Assembly (NCBI GenBank): GCA_964552325.1
Contig: CAZKHA010000086.1
Span: forward strand, 1-14,321
Length of the DNA: 14,321 bases
Origin: CAZKCK01 sp964552325
GTDB lineage: Bacteria; Bacteroidota; Bacteroidia; Bacteroidales; TTA-H9
Reading direction: 5' to 3'
Below, one piece after another: positions 7,281 through 14,321 of this stretch. How positions within the stretch are numbered: the stretch's first letter is position 1; every line of letters starts with the position of its first letter. The position numbers and the translations under genes are program-made. The notes below the pieces were generated by a model that was not told where the DNA came from, made no database searches, and saw nothing but the letters and a program-made list of their open reading frames with translations.

Positions 7281-7442
7281 TTAGAATAAACTGGCTATAT
7301 AGTCAATAAAGGCAGCACCTTTTTTAAGGATTACATAACCCATAAAAATCAGTTGTTCGGCTATAAATATCACTATTACAGCTCTCAGCCAAAAACTTGT
7401 ACTTGACTTTCTATTTTTCATACCTTGATTTACGGCAATCAT
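7281..7442 (-). CDS. Small single-helix membrane protein, hypothetical
   Basis: Reading the minus strand gives a 53-residue ORF from the ATG at 7442 (or 46 residues from a second ATG at 7421) to a TAA at 7281. A basic, serine-rich N-terminus (KNRKSSTSFWLR) is followed by one strongly hydrophobic segment (AVIVIFIAEQLIFMGYVIL) and a short tail ending IDYIASLF. The positive-inside pattern predicts a cytoplasmic N-terminus and one transmembrane helix. An in-frame stop just upstream (7458-7460) limits the N-terminus. It shares orientation with the radical SAM operon, whose first gene starts about 255 bp further on, but has no visible promoter of its own. I recognise no family. The membrane-protein design argues for a real gene; the short length argues for caution. 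Confidence 0.45.
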   Translation of the reverse strand: MIAVNQGMKNRKSSTSFWLRAVIVIFIAEQLIFMGYVILKKGAAFIDYIASLF

Positions 7443-7647
7443 AAAAAATGGTTTCGGTTATGCTTCCAAACAAAATTGTTAATTGATTGTTATAAGAAAT
7501 GCTTTTAAAGCAACCTTAGTTACGTTTCAATTTTGAAGCTTTAACAATTATCAACAATCGTTCTATTTTTTACATATCACTTACAGACAATAATTTAGAC
7601 ATAAACTACAAATAAATCCATCCCATAATTCGGAAAATAAATCCCAT

Positions 7648-9156
7648 ATGATAAGAAAGATCTTAGTAGCAAACCGTGGCGAGATAGCCATCAGGGTGAT
7701 GCGTTCGTGCCGTGAGATGGGCATAAAATCGGTAGCAGTTTTTTCGGAAGCTGATCGCACAGCCTATCATGTGCGTTACGCTGATGAAGCCTATTGTATT
7801 GGGCCAGCACCTTCGGCACAAAGTTACTTAAACATCGAGAAGATTATTGAAGTAGCCAAAGACACAGGTGTTGATGCCATACATCCCGGATATGGATTCC
7901 TTTCGGAGAATGCCAAGTTTGCAGAACGTTGTGCGGCAGAGGACATCATTTTTATTGGACCTGATCCCTATGCCATAAACACTATGGGCGACAAAATTAC
8001 GGCGCGCAAGACCATGATTGCGGCTGGAGTTCCCGTAGTGCCCGGCACTACCGATAAGATTACATCGGAAGAGGATGCTTTAAAAACAGTAAAAGAGATT
8101 GGCCTTCCGGTAATGATTAAAGCCTCGGCGGGTGGCGGTGGCAAGGGAATGCGGCTGGTAAAAAAAGAAAAGGACATCATTTCGTCCGTACGTGCCGCAC
8201 GTTCAGAGGCAAAGACAGCTTTTGGTGATGATGCGGTTTACATTGAAAAATACATCGAGTCGCCACATCATATTGAATTCCAAATATTAGGCGACAAACA
8301 CGGTAACATTGTTCACCTCTTCGAACGTGAATGCTCGGTACAACGGCGCCACCAAAAGGTAGTAGAGGAAACGCCATCACCCATAATGACACCTGAAGTA
8401 AGAGAGCGAATGGGAAATTATGCAGTGGCTGCTGCCAAAGCTGTAAACTACCATGGTGCGGGTACTATCGAATTCATTATGGATGATAATCTCAACTATT
8501 ATTTCTTGGAGATGAATACCCGCCTACAAGTGGAGCACCCCATTACCGAACGTGTGGTTGGCGTGGACCTGGTGAAGGAACAAATTCGTGTGGCTGAGGG
8601 CAAACCCTTACGCTTTAAACAAACCGACCTAAAACAAGATGGTCATGCCATCGAATGCCGTATTTACGCTGAAGACCCTTACAACAACTTTATGCCGAAC
8701 CCTGGCCGTATAAGGCACATAACCGAGCCTTTAGGCTTAGGCATCCGGCACGATGGGTATGTTTTTGAAGGATACGAAATACCCATGTATTATGACCCTA
8801 TGATATCGAAACTTATCGTATGGGCCAGTACCCGCGAAGAAGCCATAGCACGCATGCGCAGGGCATTATTGGCCTATAAAATAACAGGCGTAAAGACTTC
8901 TATTCCCTTTCTGGAGAAAATAATGCTTTGCAAACCTTTTGTTGAGGGCAGGTACAACACCCACTTCATCGAAGACAACCTAGAATTTCTGCTCACACCC
9001 GATACTTGTGAGTTGGAATGTTCAGATGTTGCCATAATGACTACCTTTATCCATTACCTCGAACAGTTAAAAGAAGCAGAACCTACCAAGCCAACTGGAA
9101 CCAGGGGCAACCTGTGGAAAGAATATGGGCGTAGGCATAGCGTGCTAAGGCTGTAA
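7648..9156 (+). CDS. accC: Biotin carboxylase subunit of acyl-CoA carboxylase
   Basis: The protein carboxylates the biotin carried on the BCCP subunit, using ATP and bicarbonate in the cytoplasm. The 502 residues contain the N-terminal signature KILVANRGEIAIRVMRSC, the ATP-grasp glycine loop KASAGGGGKG (158-167), HHIEFQILGD (207-216), the ERECSVQRRHQK block (227-238), and the metal and catalytic segment EMNTRLQVEHPITE (288-301). The C-terminal extension past about residue 450 exceeds that of the compact AccC of fatty-acid synthesis and fits the subunits of propionyl- or methylmalonyl-type carboxylases. It is the first gene of a four-gene operon with BCCP and carboxyltransferase. The subunit type is certain; whether it also serves acetyl-CoA carboxylation is not visible. 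Confidence 0.93.
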   Translation: MIRKILVANRGEIAIRVMRSCREMGIKSVAVFSEADRTAYHVRYADEAYCIGPAPSAQSYLNIEKIIEVAKDTGVDAIHPGYGFLSENAKFAERCAAEDIIFIGPDPYAINTMGDKITARKTMIAAGVPVVPGTTDKITSEEDALKTVKEIGLPVMIKASAGGGGKGMRLVKKEKDIISSVRAARSEAKTAFGDDAVYIEKYIESPHHIEFQILGDKHGNIVHLFERECSVQRRHQKVVEETPSPIMTPEVRERMGNYAVAAAKAVNYHGAGTIEFIMDDNLNYYFLEMNTRLQVEHPITERVVGVDLVKEQIRVAEGKPLRFKQTDLKQDGHAIECRIYAEDPYNNFMPNPGRIRHITEPLGLGIRHDGYVFEGYEIPMYYDPMISKLIVWASTREEAIARMRRALLAYKITGVKTSIPFLEKIMLCKPFVEGRYNTHFIEDNLEFLLTPDTCELECSDVAIMTTFIHYLEQLKEAEPTKPTGTRGNLWKEYGRRHSVLRL

Positions 9157-9208
9157 GGTTTCAACACAACTTTTACGATGGTTTTAATCACTCTTAAACT
9201 TATTAATA

Positions 9209-9649
9209 ATGGACTACAAAAAGATTCTTTTTTGTTCGCATAGCAACACCACCCTGGTAAATTTGGGAATGTTGTTTTTACGGATTGTTTTTGGTTTTAC
9301 CATGATAACACATGGTTGGCCCAAGTTTGCAAACTTTACGATGCTATCTGCCACCTTCCTCGACCCGATAGGCATAGGAAGCACCCTCTCGTTGGCCTTG
9401 GTAGTGTTTGCCGAATTGTTTGCCAGCATCCTGCTTATTATAGGATTGGGCACTCGAGTAGCGCTTATACCTATGATTATAAACATGTTGGTGGCCTACT
9501 TTATCGTTCATGCCAACGATCCATTCGCCAACAAGGAACTCGCATTTTTGTACCTAGCCGTTTATGTGGCCCTGATGATTATAGGCCCCGGGAAGTTTTC
9601 GCTTGATGCCAAGTTTCAGTCTTCGAAATCAGAATATTTAAAAGTCTAA
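9209..9649 (+). CDS. DoxX-like integral membrane protein
   Basis: This 146-residue protein has four predicted membrane helices (about 15-34, 57-80, 83-101 and 109-126). The HGWPKF motif (35-40) after the first helix is typical of the DoxX family of small inner-membrane proteins. Family roles are loosely defined; some members belong to quinone-linked oxidoreductase or redox-stress systems. The gene sits 52 nt after the biotin carboxylase and 22 nt before the BCCP gene, all in one direction and without a terminator, so it is probably co-transcribed. A DoxX protein is not a known carboxylase subunit; it may be a passenger or may link the enzyme to the membrane. Family call is good, role unknown. 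Confidence 0.8.
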   Translation: MDYKKILFCSHSNTTLVNLGMLFLRIVFGFTMITHGWPKFANFTMLSATFLDPIGIGSTLSLALVVFAELFASILLIIGLGTRVALIPMIINMLVAYFIVHANDPFANKELAFLYLAVYVALMIIGPGKFSLDAKFQSSKSEYLKV

Positions 9650-9671
9650 CCCTTAGAATGTTACTACTAGA

Positions 9672-10184
9672 ATGGAAATAAAAATGAACAACCGTACAGC
9701 GGTTGTTGAATTGGTAAGCCGTGAAGGCAATTTTGCCAAAATTATTGTCGATGGTCGCGAATATGATATTGACATTGTTGAAGTTGAACAAGATGTATAT
9801 TCGGTTTTGCTCAATGGGTTATCATTTAATGTTGAATTGATACCCGGCGACAACCACAAAACGTTTACCGTAAACACGTATAAATTCTCATACGACGCCG
9901 AAATAATAGATGCGGAAGCCAAATACCAAAAAAACCGGCTCAAAGGTATGTCGCTGGATGATGCCAATACCATTGTGGCACCCATGCCCGGCAAAGTTGT
10001 GAAAGTTCTAGCCAAAATTGGCGATTCCGTTGAACAAGGCGATACGGTCATCATTTTATCAGCCATGAAAATGGAAAGCGAGTTTAAAGCCAAGACCGCA
10101 GGTATCATTAAGGAATTAAGGGTTCAGGAAGGTGATACCGTTGATGGCAAACAAGTGCTGGTGGTGATAGAAAGCCACCAATAA
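9672..10184 (+). CDS. Biotin carboxyl carrier protein (biotin/lipoyl-binding)
   Basis: This 170-residue carrier protein shuttles the carboxyl group between the biotin carboxylase and the carboxyltransferase encoded in the same operon. The C-terminal biotinyl domain (about 102-167) starts with APMPGKVV and contains the biotinylation motif AMKM at 131-134, with K133 as the attachment lysine, followed by the domain's second-half EGDTV motif. The N-terminal ~90 residues form a separate region rich in beta-type sequence, as in the BCCPs of decarboxylase and propionyl-CoA carboxylase systems, with a short linker (about 85-100) in place of a long Ala-Pro hinge. An alternative ATG four codons downstream (9684) is possible. 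It lies 42 nt before the carboxyltransferase gene. Confidence 0.92.
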   Translation: MEIKMNNRTAVVELVSREGNFAKIIVDGREYDIDIVEVEQDVYSVLLNGLSFNVELIPGDNHKTFTVNTYKFSYDAEIIDAEAKYQKNRLKGMSLDDANTIVAPMPGKVVKVLAKIGDSVEQGDTVIILSAMKMESEFKAKTAGIIKELRVQEGDTVDGKQVLVVIESHQ

Positions 10185-10226
10185 TAACCTCATACTCGAT
10201 TTAATAACTACTATTCAATAAGATAT

Positions 10227-11762
10227 ATGTCATTAGAAGAAAAATTCCGCCGTTTTGAGCAAATGAACGCAGAAGCCGAGCTTGGTGGAGGGCAAGAACG
10301 TATCGACAAACAACATGCTGCCAACCGAAAAACAGCCCGTGAAAGGCTAAGCGATCTTTTAGATCCCGAAACCTTTGTAGAATTGGATAAGTTTATGACC
10401 CACCGCGCCACCGATTTCGACATGGATAAACAGAAATTCCTTGGCGATGGGGTTGTTACAGGCTATGGGAAAATTGATGGGCGCCTGGTTTATGTTTTTG
10501 CCCAAGACTTTACTGTATTTGGTGGCTCACTAAGCCGTGCCAATGCCGATAAAATTGTGAAGGTGATGGATTTGGCCATGAAGATGGGTGTTCCCGTGAT
10601 TGGCCTCAACGATTCTGGCGGAGCCCGCATCCAAGAAGGCGTTGAAAGCTTGGGAGGCTATGCTGATATTTTCTACCGCAACGTTTTATCGTCGGGAGTA
10701 ATCCCGCAAATATCTGCCATACTTGGCCCTTGTGCAGGTGGGGCGGTGTATTCGCCGGCTATCACCGATTTTATTTTAATGGTAAAAGACAGTAGTTATA
10801 TGTTTGTTACCGGGCCTGATGTTATCAAGACAGTAACACACGAAGAAGTAACTAAAGAGGAACTTGGTGGAGCTGTTACGCACAACAGCCGTAGCGGTGT
10901 TGCTCATTTTATGGCCGAAGACGACGAACAGGCCATGCTTATGATCAGGGAGTTGTTTGGCTTCTTGCCATCAAACAATATGGAAGACCCTCCACTCAAA
11001 CCCTGCATGGATTCTATCGTTCGCGAAGATGAGTCTTTACAGACCGTTGTTCCTGACGACCCCAATAAGCCTTATGATATGCATACCATTATTTCGACAG
11101 TGGTTGATGACAAGAACTTTTTTGAGGTTCAGCCCTATTATGCCGAGAATATTATTACGGGTTTTGCACGCTTGGGCGGTCGCCCTGTGGGCATTGTAGC
11201 CAACCAACCGGCTATGCTTGCTGGGGTTCTTAACATTAGCGCCAGCATTAAGGCAGCAAGGTTTGTACGGTTCTGCGATGCCTTTAATATCCCTATCGTA
11301 ACTTTTGTTGATGTTCCAGGCTTCTTACCTGGCACCGAACAAGAATTTGGCGGCATTATTAAGCATGGAGCCAAATTGTTATATGCTTTTGCCGAGGCTA
11401 CCGTTCCAAAAATTACCGTTATTACCCGCAAAGCTTATGGCGGGGCATACGATGTAATGTCGAGCAAACATATTGGGGCCGACATTAATTATGCTTATCC
11501 AACTGCCGAGATTGCCGTTATGGGACCCGATGGTGCCGTAAACATCATTTACAAAAACAAGCTAAACGAAGAAGACAGGGCTGCTGCCGTTGAGGATTAC
11601 AAACAAACCTTTGCAAGCCCCTATAAAGCTGCTAGCTTGGGCTATGTTGATGAGATTATCTACCCTCGCCAAACCCGTCATAAACTCATTCAGGCGTTGG
11701 AAATGACTCAAAACAAGAGCAAATCAGGACCCGCTAAAAAGCATGGGAACATTCCTTTATAA
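10227..11762 (+). CDS. pccB: Acyl-CoA carboxyltransferase beta subunit (PccB/MmdA type)
   Basis: The 511-residue protein transfers the carboxyl group between carboxybiotin and an acyl-CoA. Both halves of the crotonase-like fold are present. The N-terminal half has GLNDSGGARIQEG (126-138) and GPCAGGAVYSPA (167-178). The C-terminal half has VDVPGFLPGTEQE (361-373), KAYGGAYDVMSSKHIGAD (402-419) and YPTAEIAVMGPDGAVN (424-439). The glycine pairs of GGAR/AGGA and GGAY form the oxyanion holes. The aspartate in GGAYDVM (D409) appears to be the position that favours propionyl- over acetyl-CoA in the Streptomyces enzymes, from memory. This supports propionyl-CoA carboxylase or methylmalonyl-CoA decarboxylase activity in propionate/succinate metabolism. 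It is the last gene of the operon, followed by a terminator. Confidence 0.93.
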   Translation: MSLEEKFRRFEQMNAEAELGGGQERIDKQHAANRKTARERLSDLLDPETFVELDKFMTHRATDFDMDKQKFLGDGVVTGYGKIDGRLVYVFAQDFTVFGGSLSRANADKIVKVMDLAMKMGVPVIGLNDSGGARIQEGVESLGGYADIFYRNVLSSGVIPQISAILGPCAGGAVYSPAITDFILMVKDSSYMFVTGPDVIKTVTHEEVTKEELGGAVTHNSRSGVAHFMAEDDEQAMLMIRELFGFLPSNNMEDPPLKPCMDSIVREDESLQTVVPDDPNKPYDMHTIISTVVDDKNFFEVQPYYAENIITGFARLGGRPVGIVANQPAMLAGVLNISASIKAARFVRFCDAFNIPIVTFVDVPGFLPGTEQEFGGIIKHGAKLLYAFAEATVPKITVITRKAYGGAYDVMSSKHIGADINYAYPTAEIAVMGPDGAVNIIYKNKLNEEDRAAAVEDYKQTFASPYKAASLGYVDEIIYPRQTRHKLIQALEMTQNKSKSGPAKKHGNIPL

Positions 11763-11783
11763 ATTCTTTTACGTAAATCGCAC

Positions 11784-11814
11784 AGAGGCTATCAAATAGG
11801 TAGCCTCTTTTTTT
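11784..11814 (+). terminator. Intrinsic terminator of the carboxylase operon
   Basis: AGAGGCTA at 11784-11791 pairs perfectly with TAGCCTCT at 11801-11808 across a 9-nt loop, and the descending arm runs directly into a T-tract ending at 11814. It lies 22 nt after the carboxyltransferase stop codon. Confidence 0.9.
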
Positions 11815-11950
11815 ATATGATTTCCCGGAAACCCACGATTTAAAAATTTCTTGTCATACGCTTATCCATCCTTACTGCCATTGAAACCGTATTGCATTTA
11901 AACGATTTACATTTTCACGCAAATGTTCAGGCTAAGCATTTTCACCCTTT

Positions 11951-11980
11951 GGCAAGCTCCACCAATATCCGGAGCAAGCC
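11951..11980. repeat. Imperfect inverted repeat upstream of metG
   Basis: GGCAAGCTCC at 11951-11960 pairs with GGAGCAAGCC at 11971-11980 except for an AA/AA internal bulge, with a 10-nt loop. It lies upstream of the predicted metG -7 box and so probably outside the metG leader. Purpose unknown; it could be an operator or a REP-like remnant. The surrounding stretch 11815-12035 shows no gene I can support. Confidence 0.4.
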
Positions 11981-12035
11981 ATTTGTACAGGCTTTATGGC
12001 CAATCTGCCACAGCCTTATTATTTTGCATTATTAC

Positions 12036-12043
12036 TACCTTTG
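12036..12043 (+). promoter_or_regulatory. -7 promoter box for metG
   Basis: TACCTTTG matches TAnnTTTG exactly and lies 38 nt before the metG ATG. No good -33 TTG is present at the usual spacing; the TTTG at 12023-12026 is too close. Confidence 0.5.
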
Positions 12044-12081
12044 CAGCCGATTTTTGTTAACCTATACCTTGTTCCAACCCA

Positions 12082-14142
12082 ATGACTACACAAAACCCTC
12101 AATTTAAACGCTATACAGTTACCTCCGCACTTCCTTACGCCAACGGCCCCATCCATATCGGTCATTTGGCTGGTGTTTACGTGCCTGCCGATATTTATGT
12201 ACGTTACCTGCGGTCAATGGGTCGCGATGTGGTGTTTATTGGTGGATCAGACGAACATGGCGTTCCAATTACCATTAAGGCACGCAACGAGGGTAAAAGC
12301 CCACAACAAGTTGTTGATAAATACCATGAGATTATCAAAAAATCGTTTCAGGAACTGGGCATTTCTTTCGATGTATATTCACGCACTTCCGCACCCATCC
12401 ATCACCAAACTGCCTCTGATTTCTTCAAGAAAATGTACGATAAGGGTGATTTTATCGAACAGACTACCAGTCAATACTATGATGAAGCAGCCAATCAGTT
12501 TTTGGCCGATCGTTATATTACAGGCACTTGTCCACATTGTGGCTACGAGAAAGCTTATGGCGATCAATGTGAAAAATGTGGAACTACGCTCAATGCCACC
12601 GACCTTATCAACCCTAAATCGGCTTTAAGTGGTAACATACCGGTACTGCGCGAAACCCGCCACTGGTTTTTACCCCTCGACCAATACGAGCCCTGGCTGA
12701 AGGAATGGATTTTAGATGGGCATAAAGACGACTGGAAAACCAACGTTTATGGGCAGTGCAAATCGTGGATTGACCAAGGATTGCAGGCCCGTGCGGTAAC
12801 CCGTGACCTGGATTGGGGCGTTAAAGTGCCAGTAGAAGGCACCGATGGCAAGGTATTATACGTTTGGTTTGATGCTCCCATAGGATATATTTCGGCCACC
12901 CGCGAATGGGCACAACAAACCGGAAAAGATTGGGAACCTTACTGGAAAGATCAAGAATCGAGGCTCATCCATTTTATTGGAAAAGACAATATCGTCTTTC
13001 ATTGCATCATTTTCCCGGCCATGCTTAAAGCCGATGGCAGCTATATACTGCCTGATAACGTACCAGCCAACGAGTTTTTAAACCTCGAAGGCGATAAAAT
13101 CTCGACCTCGCGCAACTGGGCCGTTTGGCTGCACGAGTACCTCGAAGACTTCCCGGGCAAACAAGATGTGCTGCGCTACGTGTTATGCGCCAACGCACCC
13201 GAAACCAAGGACAACGACTTTACCTGGAAAGACTTCCAAACACGCAACAACAGCGAACTTTTGGCCATCTTTGGCAATTTTGTTAACCGGACGGTGGTGC
13301 TTACGCATAAATATTTTGAAGGCAAGGTGCCCGAAGCCTGCCAACTGAATACCAATGATACCGAAACACTTGATTCGCTGGCAGCCTTTCCTACACGAAT
13401 AGCCCATAGTATAGAGGCTTTTCGGTTTCGCGAAGCACTTAACGAGGTGATGAACCTTGCCAGGCTTGGCAACAAATACCTTACTGACAACGAGCCTTGG
13501 AAAGTGTTTAAAAACGACCCTGAACGTGTTCAAACTGTTTTAAACATCTCGTTGCAGATTTGTGCCAACCTTGCCATTGTGGCCGAACCTTTCTTGCCTT
13601 TTAGTGCCAAGGCCCTAAATCATATCCTCAACCTTGAAGCCTCAACTTGGGAAGCTGCTGGCAAAACGGATCTCCTAACAAATGGCCATCAACTAAATCA
13701 GCCTGCTTTTCTCTTTGAAAAAATTGAGGACGAGGCTATACAAAAGCAGTTAGATAAGCTAGAAGCGTCAAAAGCTGCTAACCTAGCTGCTGCTGCTATT
13801 GTTTCACCATCAAAACCAAATATCGATTACGACGATTTTGCCAAACTCGATATCCGCGTTGCTACCATTATTGAGGCAGAGAAAGTTGCTAAAACCAAAA
13901 AACTCCTCAAGTTAAAAGTGGACACAGGTATTGATCAACGCACCGTAGTATCGGGCATAGCTGAGCATTATGCTCCTGAGGCCATCATTGGCCAAAAGGT
14001 GGTGATGCTTGTAAACCTTGCGCCCAAAAACCTAAAAGGCATTGATAGCCAAGGAATGATATTGATGGCCGAAGACGCTACCGGCAAACTGTGTTTTGTT
14101 AGCCCAACCGAAGCATTTAAAAATGGCAGTGAGGTGAAATGA
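12082..14142 (+). CDS. metG: Methionyl-tRNA synthetase with C-terminal tRNA-binding domain
   Basis: This class I synthetase attaches methionine to tRNA-Met in the cytoplasm. Its 686 residues match the long bacterial form. The HIGH motif is at 25-28 within YANGPIHIGHLAG. A zinc knuckle has four cysteines, C150, C153, C163 and C166 (CPHC...CEKC). The KMSKS loop appears as KISTS (339-343). The anticodon-binding helical domain spans about 385-560. An alanine-rich linker (about 562-575) leads to a Trbp111-like OB-fold (about 583-686) with DFAKLDIRVATI and SQGMILMAED, which strengthens tRNA binding and usually supports dimerisation. The ATG at 12082 gives the expected N-terminus. It is monocistronic as far as visible, with a terminator upstream and only non-coding repeats downstream. 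Confidence 0.97.
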   Translation: MTTQNPQFKRYTVTSALPYANGPIHIGHLAGVYVPADIYVRYLRSMGRDVVFIGGSDEHGVPITIKARNEGKSPQQVVDKYHEIIKKSFQELGISFDVYSRTSAPIHHQTASDFFKKMYDKGDFIEQTTSQYYDEAANQFLADRYITGTCPHCGYEKAYGDQCEKCGTTLNATDLINPKSALSGNIPVLRETRHWFLPLDQYEPWLKEWILDGHKDDWKTNVYGQCKSWIDQGLQARAVTRDLDWGVKVPVEGTDGKVLYVWFDAPIGYISATREWAQQTGKDWEPYWKDQESRLIHFIGKDNIVFHCIIFPAMLKADGSYILPDNVPANEFLNLEGDKISTSRNWAVWLHEYLEDFPGKQDVLRYVLCANAPETKDNDFTWKDFQTRNNSELLAIFGNFVNRTVVLTHKYFEGKVPEACQLNTNDTETLDSLAAFPTRIAHSIEAFRFREALNEVMNLARLGNKYLTDNEPWKVFKNDPERVQTVLNISLQICANLAIVAEPFLPFSAKALNHILNLEASTWEAAGKTDLLTNGHQLNQPAFLFEKIEDEAIQKQLDKLEASKAANLAAAAIVSPSKPNIDYDDFAKLDIRVATIIEAEKVAKTKKLLKLKVDTGIDQRTVVSGIAEHYAPEAIIGQKVVMLVNLAPKNLKGIDSQGMILMAEDATGKLCFVSPTEAFKNGSEVK

Positions 14143-14157
14143 TGGGGAAATGGGGAA

Positions 14158-14226
14158 ATGTGAGAATGTGAAGATGTGTAGATGTGGAAATGTGCAGATG
14201 TGCTAATGTGCTGGTGTGCTAATGTT
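14158..14226 (+). repeat. 8-nt-period tandem array, first block (ATGTGNNN)
   Basis: Starting 15 nt after the metG stop, the pentamer ATGTG recurs every 8 nt, separated by variable triplets (AGA, AAG, TAG, GAA, CAG, CTA, CTG), for about eight units ending in degenerate GTGTG and ATGTT. An 8-nt period is not a multiple of three, so the tract is not a coding repeat. Its first 38 bases recur exactly in the second block. Confidence 0.85.
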
Positions 14227-14242
14227 TAAGAGGTTCAAGTAA

Positions 14243-14257
14243 GGCCTCGGAGAGGCC
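14243..14257. repeat. Perfect 6-bp hairpin between the two 8-nt arrays
   Basis: GGCCTC-GGA-GAGGCC is a perfect GC-rich stem with a 3-nt loop in an AT-rich setting, placed between the two blocks of the array. No T-tract follows on either strand close enough for a classical terminator. Confidence 0.6.
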
Positions 14258-14259
14258 GA

Positions 14260-14321
14260 ATGTGAAGATATGCAAATGTGAAGATGTGAGAATGTGAAGA
14301 TGTGTAGATGTGGAAATGTGC
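14260..14321 (+). repeat. 8-nt-period tandem array, second block, continues past window
   Basis: ATGTG (once ATATG) recurs every 8 nt from 14260 to the last base of the window, eight units in all, and the array is cut by the window edge. Positions 14284-14321 are identical to 14158-14195 (38 nt), a higher-order direct repeat that keeps the same order of spacer triplets. Confidence 0.85.

Larger units (their letters stand above)
7026..7647. other. Intergenic region between divergent operons
   Basis: About 620 bp separate the minus-strand radical SAM operon from the plus-strand carboxylase operon. It contains the radical SAM promoter, a small minus-strand membrane ORF (7281-7442) and a small palindrome TGCTTT-T-AAAGCA (7500-7512). 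No exact TAnnTTTG box is found ahead of the biotin carboxylase gene; the nearest approximation is TAATTTAG at 7591-7598. I see no tRNA, riboswitch or mobile element. Confidence 0.6.

Noticed and set aside
7500..7512. Palindrome TGCTTT-T-AAAGCA as an operator for the carboxylase operon
   Set aside because: Six-base arms with one spacer base are expected a few times by chance in a window this size, and it is 135 bp from the start codon with no clear promoter near it.
11892..12107. 71-aa plus-strand ORF upstream of metG
   Set aside because: It overlaps the metG start and its predicted promoter, has no recognisable motif, and its composition looks like translated intergenic sequence.
14158..14321. 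CRISPR array
   Set aside because: The conserved core is only 5 nt and the spacers 3 nt, far below CRISPR repeat and spacer lengths, and no cas genes are present.

Overview
The window looks like a chromosomal segment of a Bacteroidota bacterium. The evidence is the recurring -7 promoter box of that phylum (TAnnTTTG) ahead of several genes, the general lack of Shine-Dalgarno sequences, the gene families present, and intergenic hairpin and direct-repeat elements of a kind I recall from this phylum. I cannot fix the genus.

Layout. Positions 1-131 (minus) appear to be the 5' end of a gene that leaves the window on the left; it was recognised only by hand translation. Positions 199-1096 hold no convincing gene: an AT-rich stretch with one strong inverted repeat, then a 350-bp island of short repeats and hairpins. 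A 78-bp near-identical direct repeat (121-198 and 1097-1174) brackets this block. Each copy carries a TAnnTTTG box plus the start codons of both flanking divergent genes, as if an insertion or duplication had split a compact divergent promoter. Next come a long-chain acyl-CoA ligase (1165-2925, plus) and, converging on it with a 24-bp gap, an operon of three paralogous B12-binding-type radical SAM proteins (7025 down to 2950, minus). A gap of about 620 bp (7026-7647) contains a small one-helix membrane ORF on the minus strand.

A plus-strand operon follows, encoding a biotin-dependent acyl-CoA carboxylase, most likely propionyl-CoA carboxylase or methylmalonyl-CoA decarboxylase type: biotin carboxylase (7648-9156), a DoxX-like membrane protein (9209-9649), biotin carboxyl carrier protein (9672-10184) and carboxyltransferase (10227-11762), closed by a clear intrinsic terminator (11784-11814). 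Then comes metG (12082-14142), with its own -7 box. The window ends in tandem 8-nt-period repeats (ATGTGNNN) interrupted by a hairpin. The same 8-nt repeat family occurs in reverse orientation in the island upstream of the ligase.

How the parts work together. The carboxylase subunits form one enzyme: BC charges biotin on BCCP, and the carboxyltransferase moves the carboxyl group to or from an acyl-CoA. The ligase activates fatty acids to acyl-CoA. The radical SAM trio resembles the superfamily that includes lipid-modifying enzymes, so a lipid-related locus is possible, but this is inference from family and neighbourhood only. The least ordinary content is the triplicated radical SAM operon, the duplicated promoter bracketing a repeat island, and the 8-nt-period non-coding arrays.
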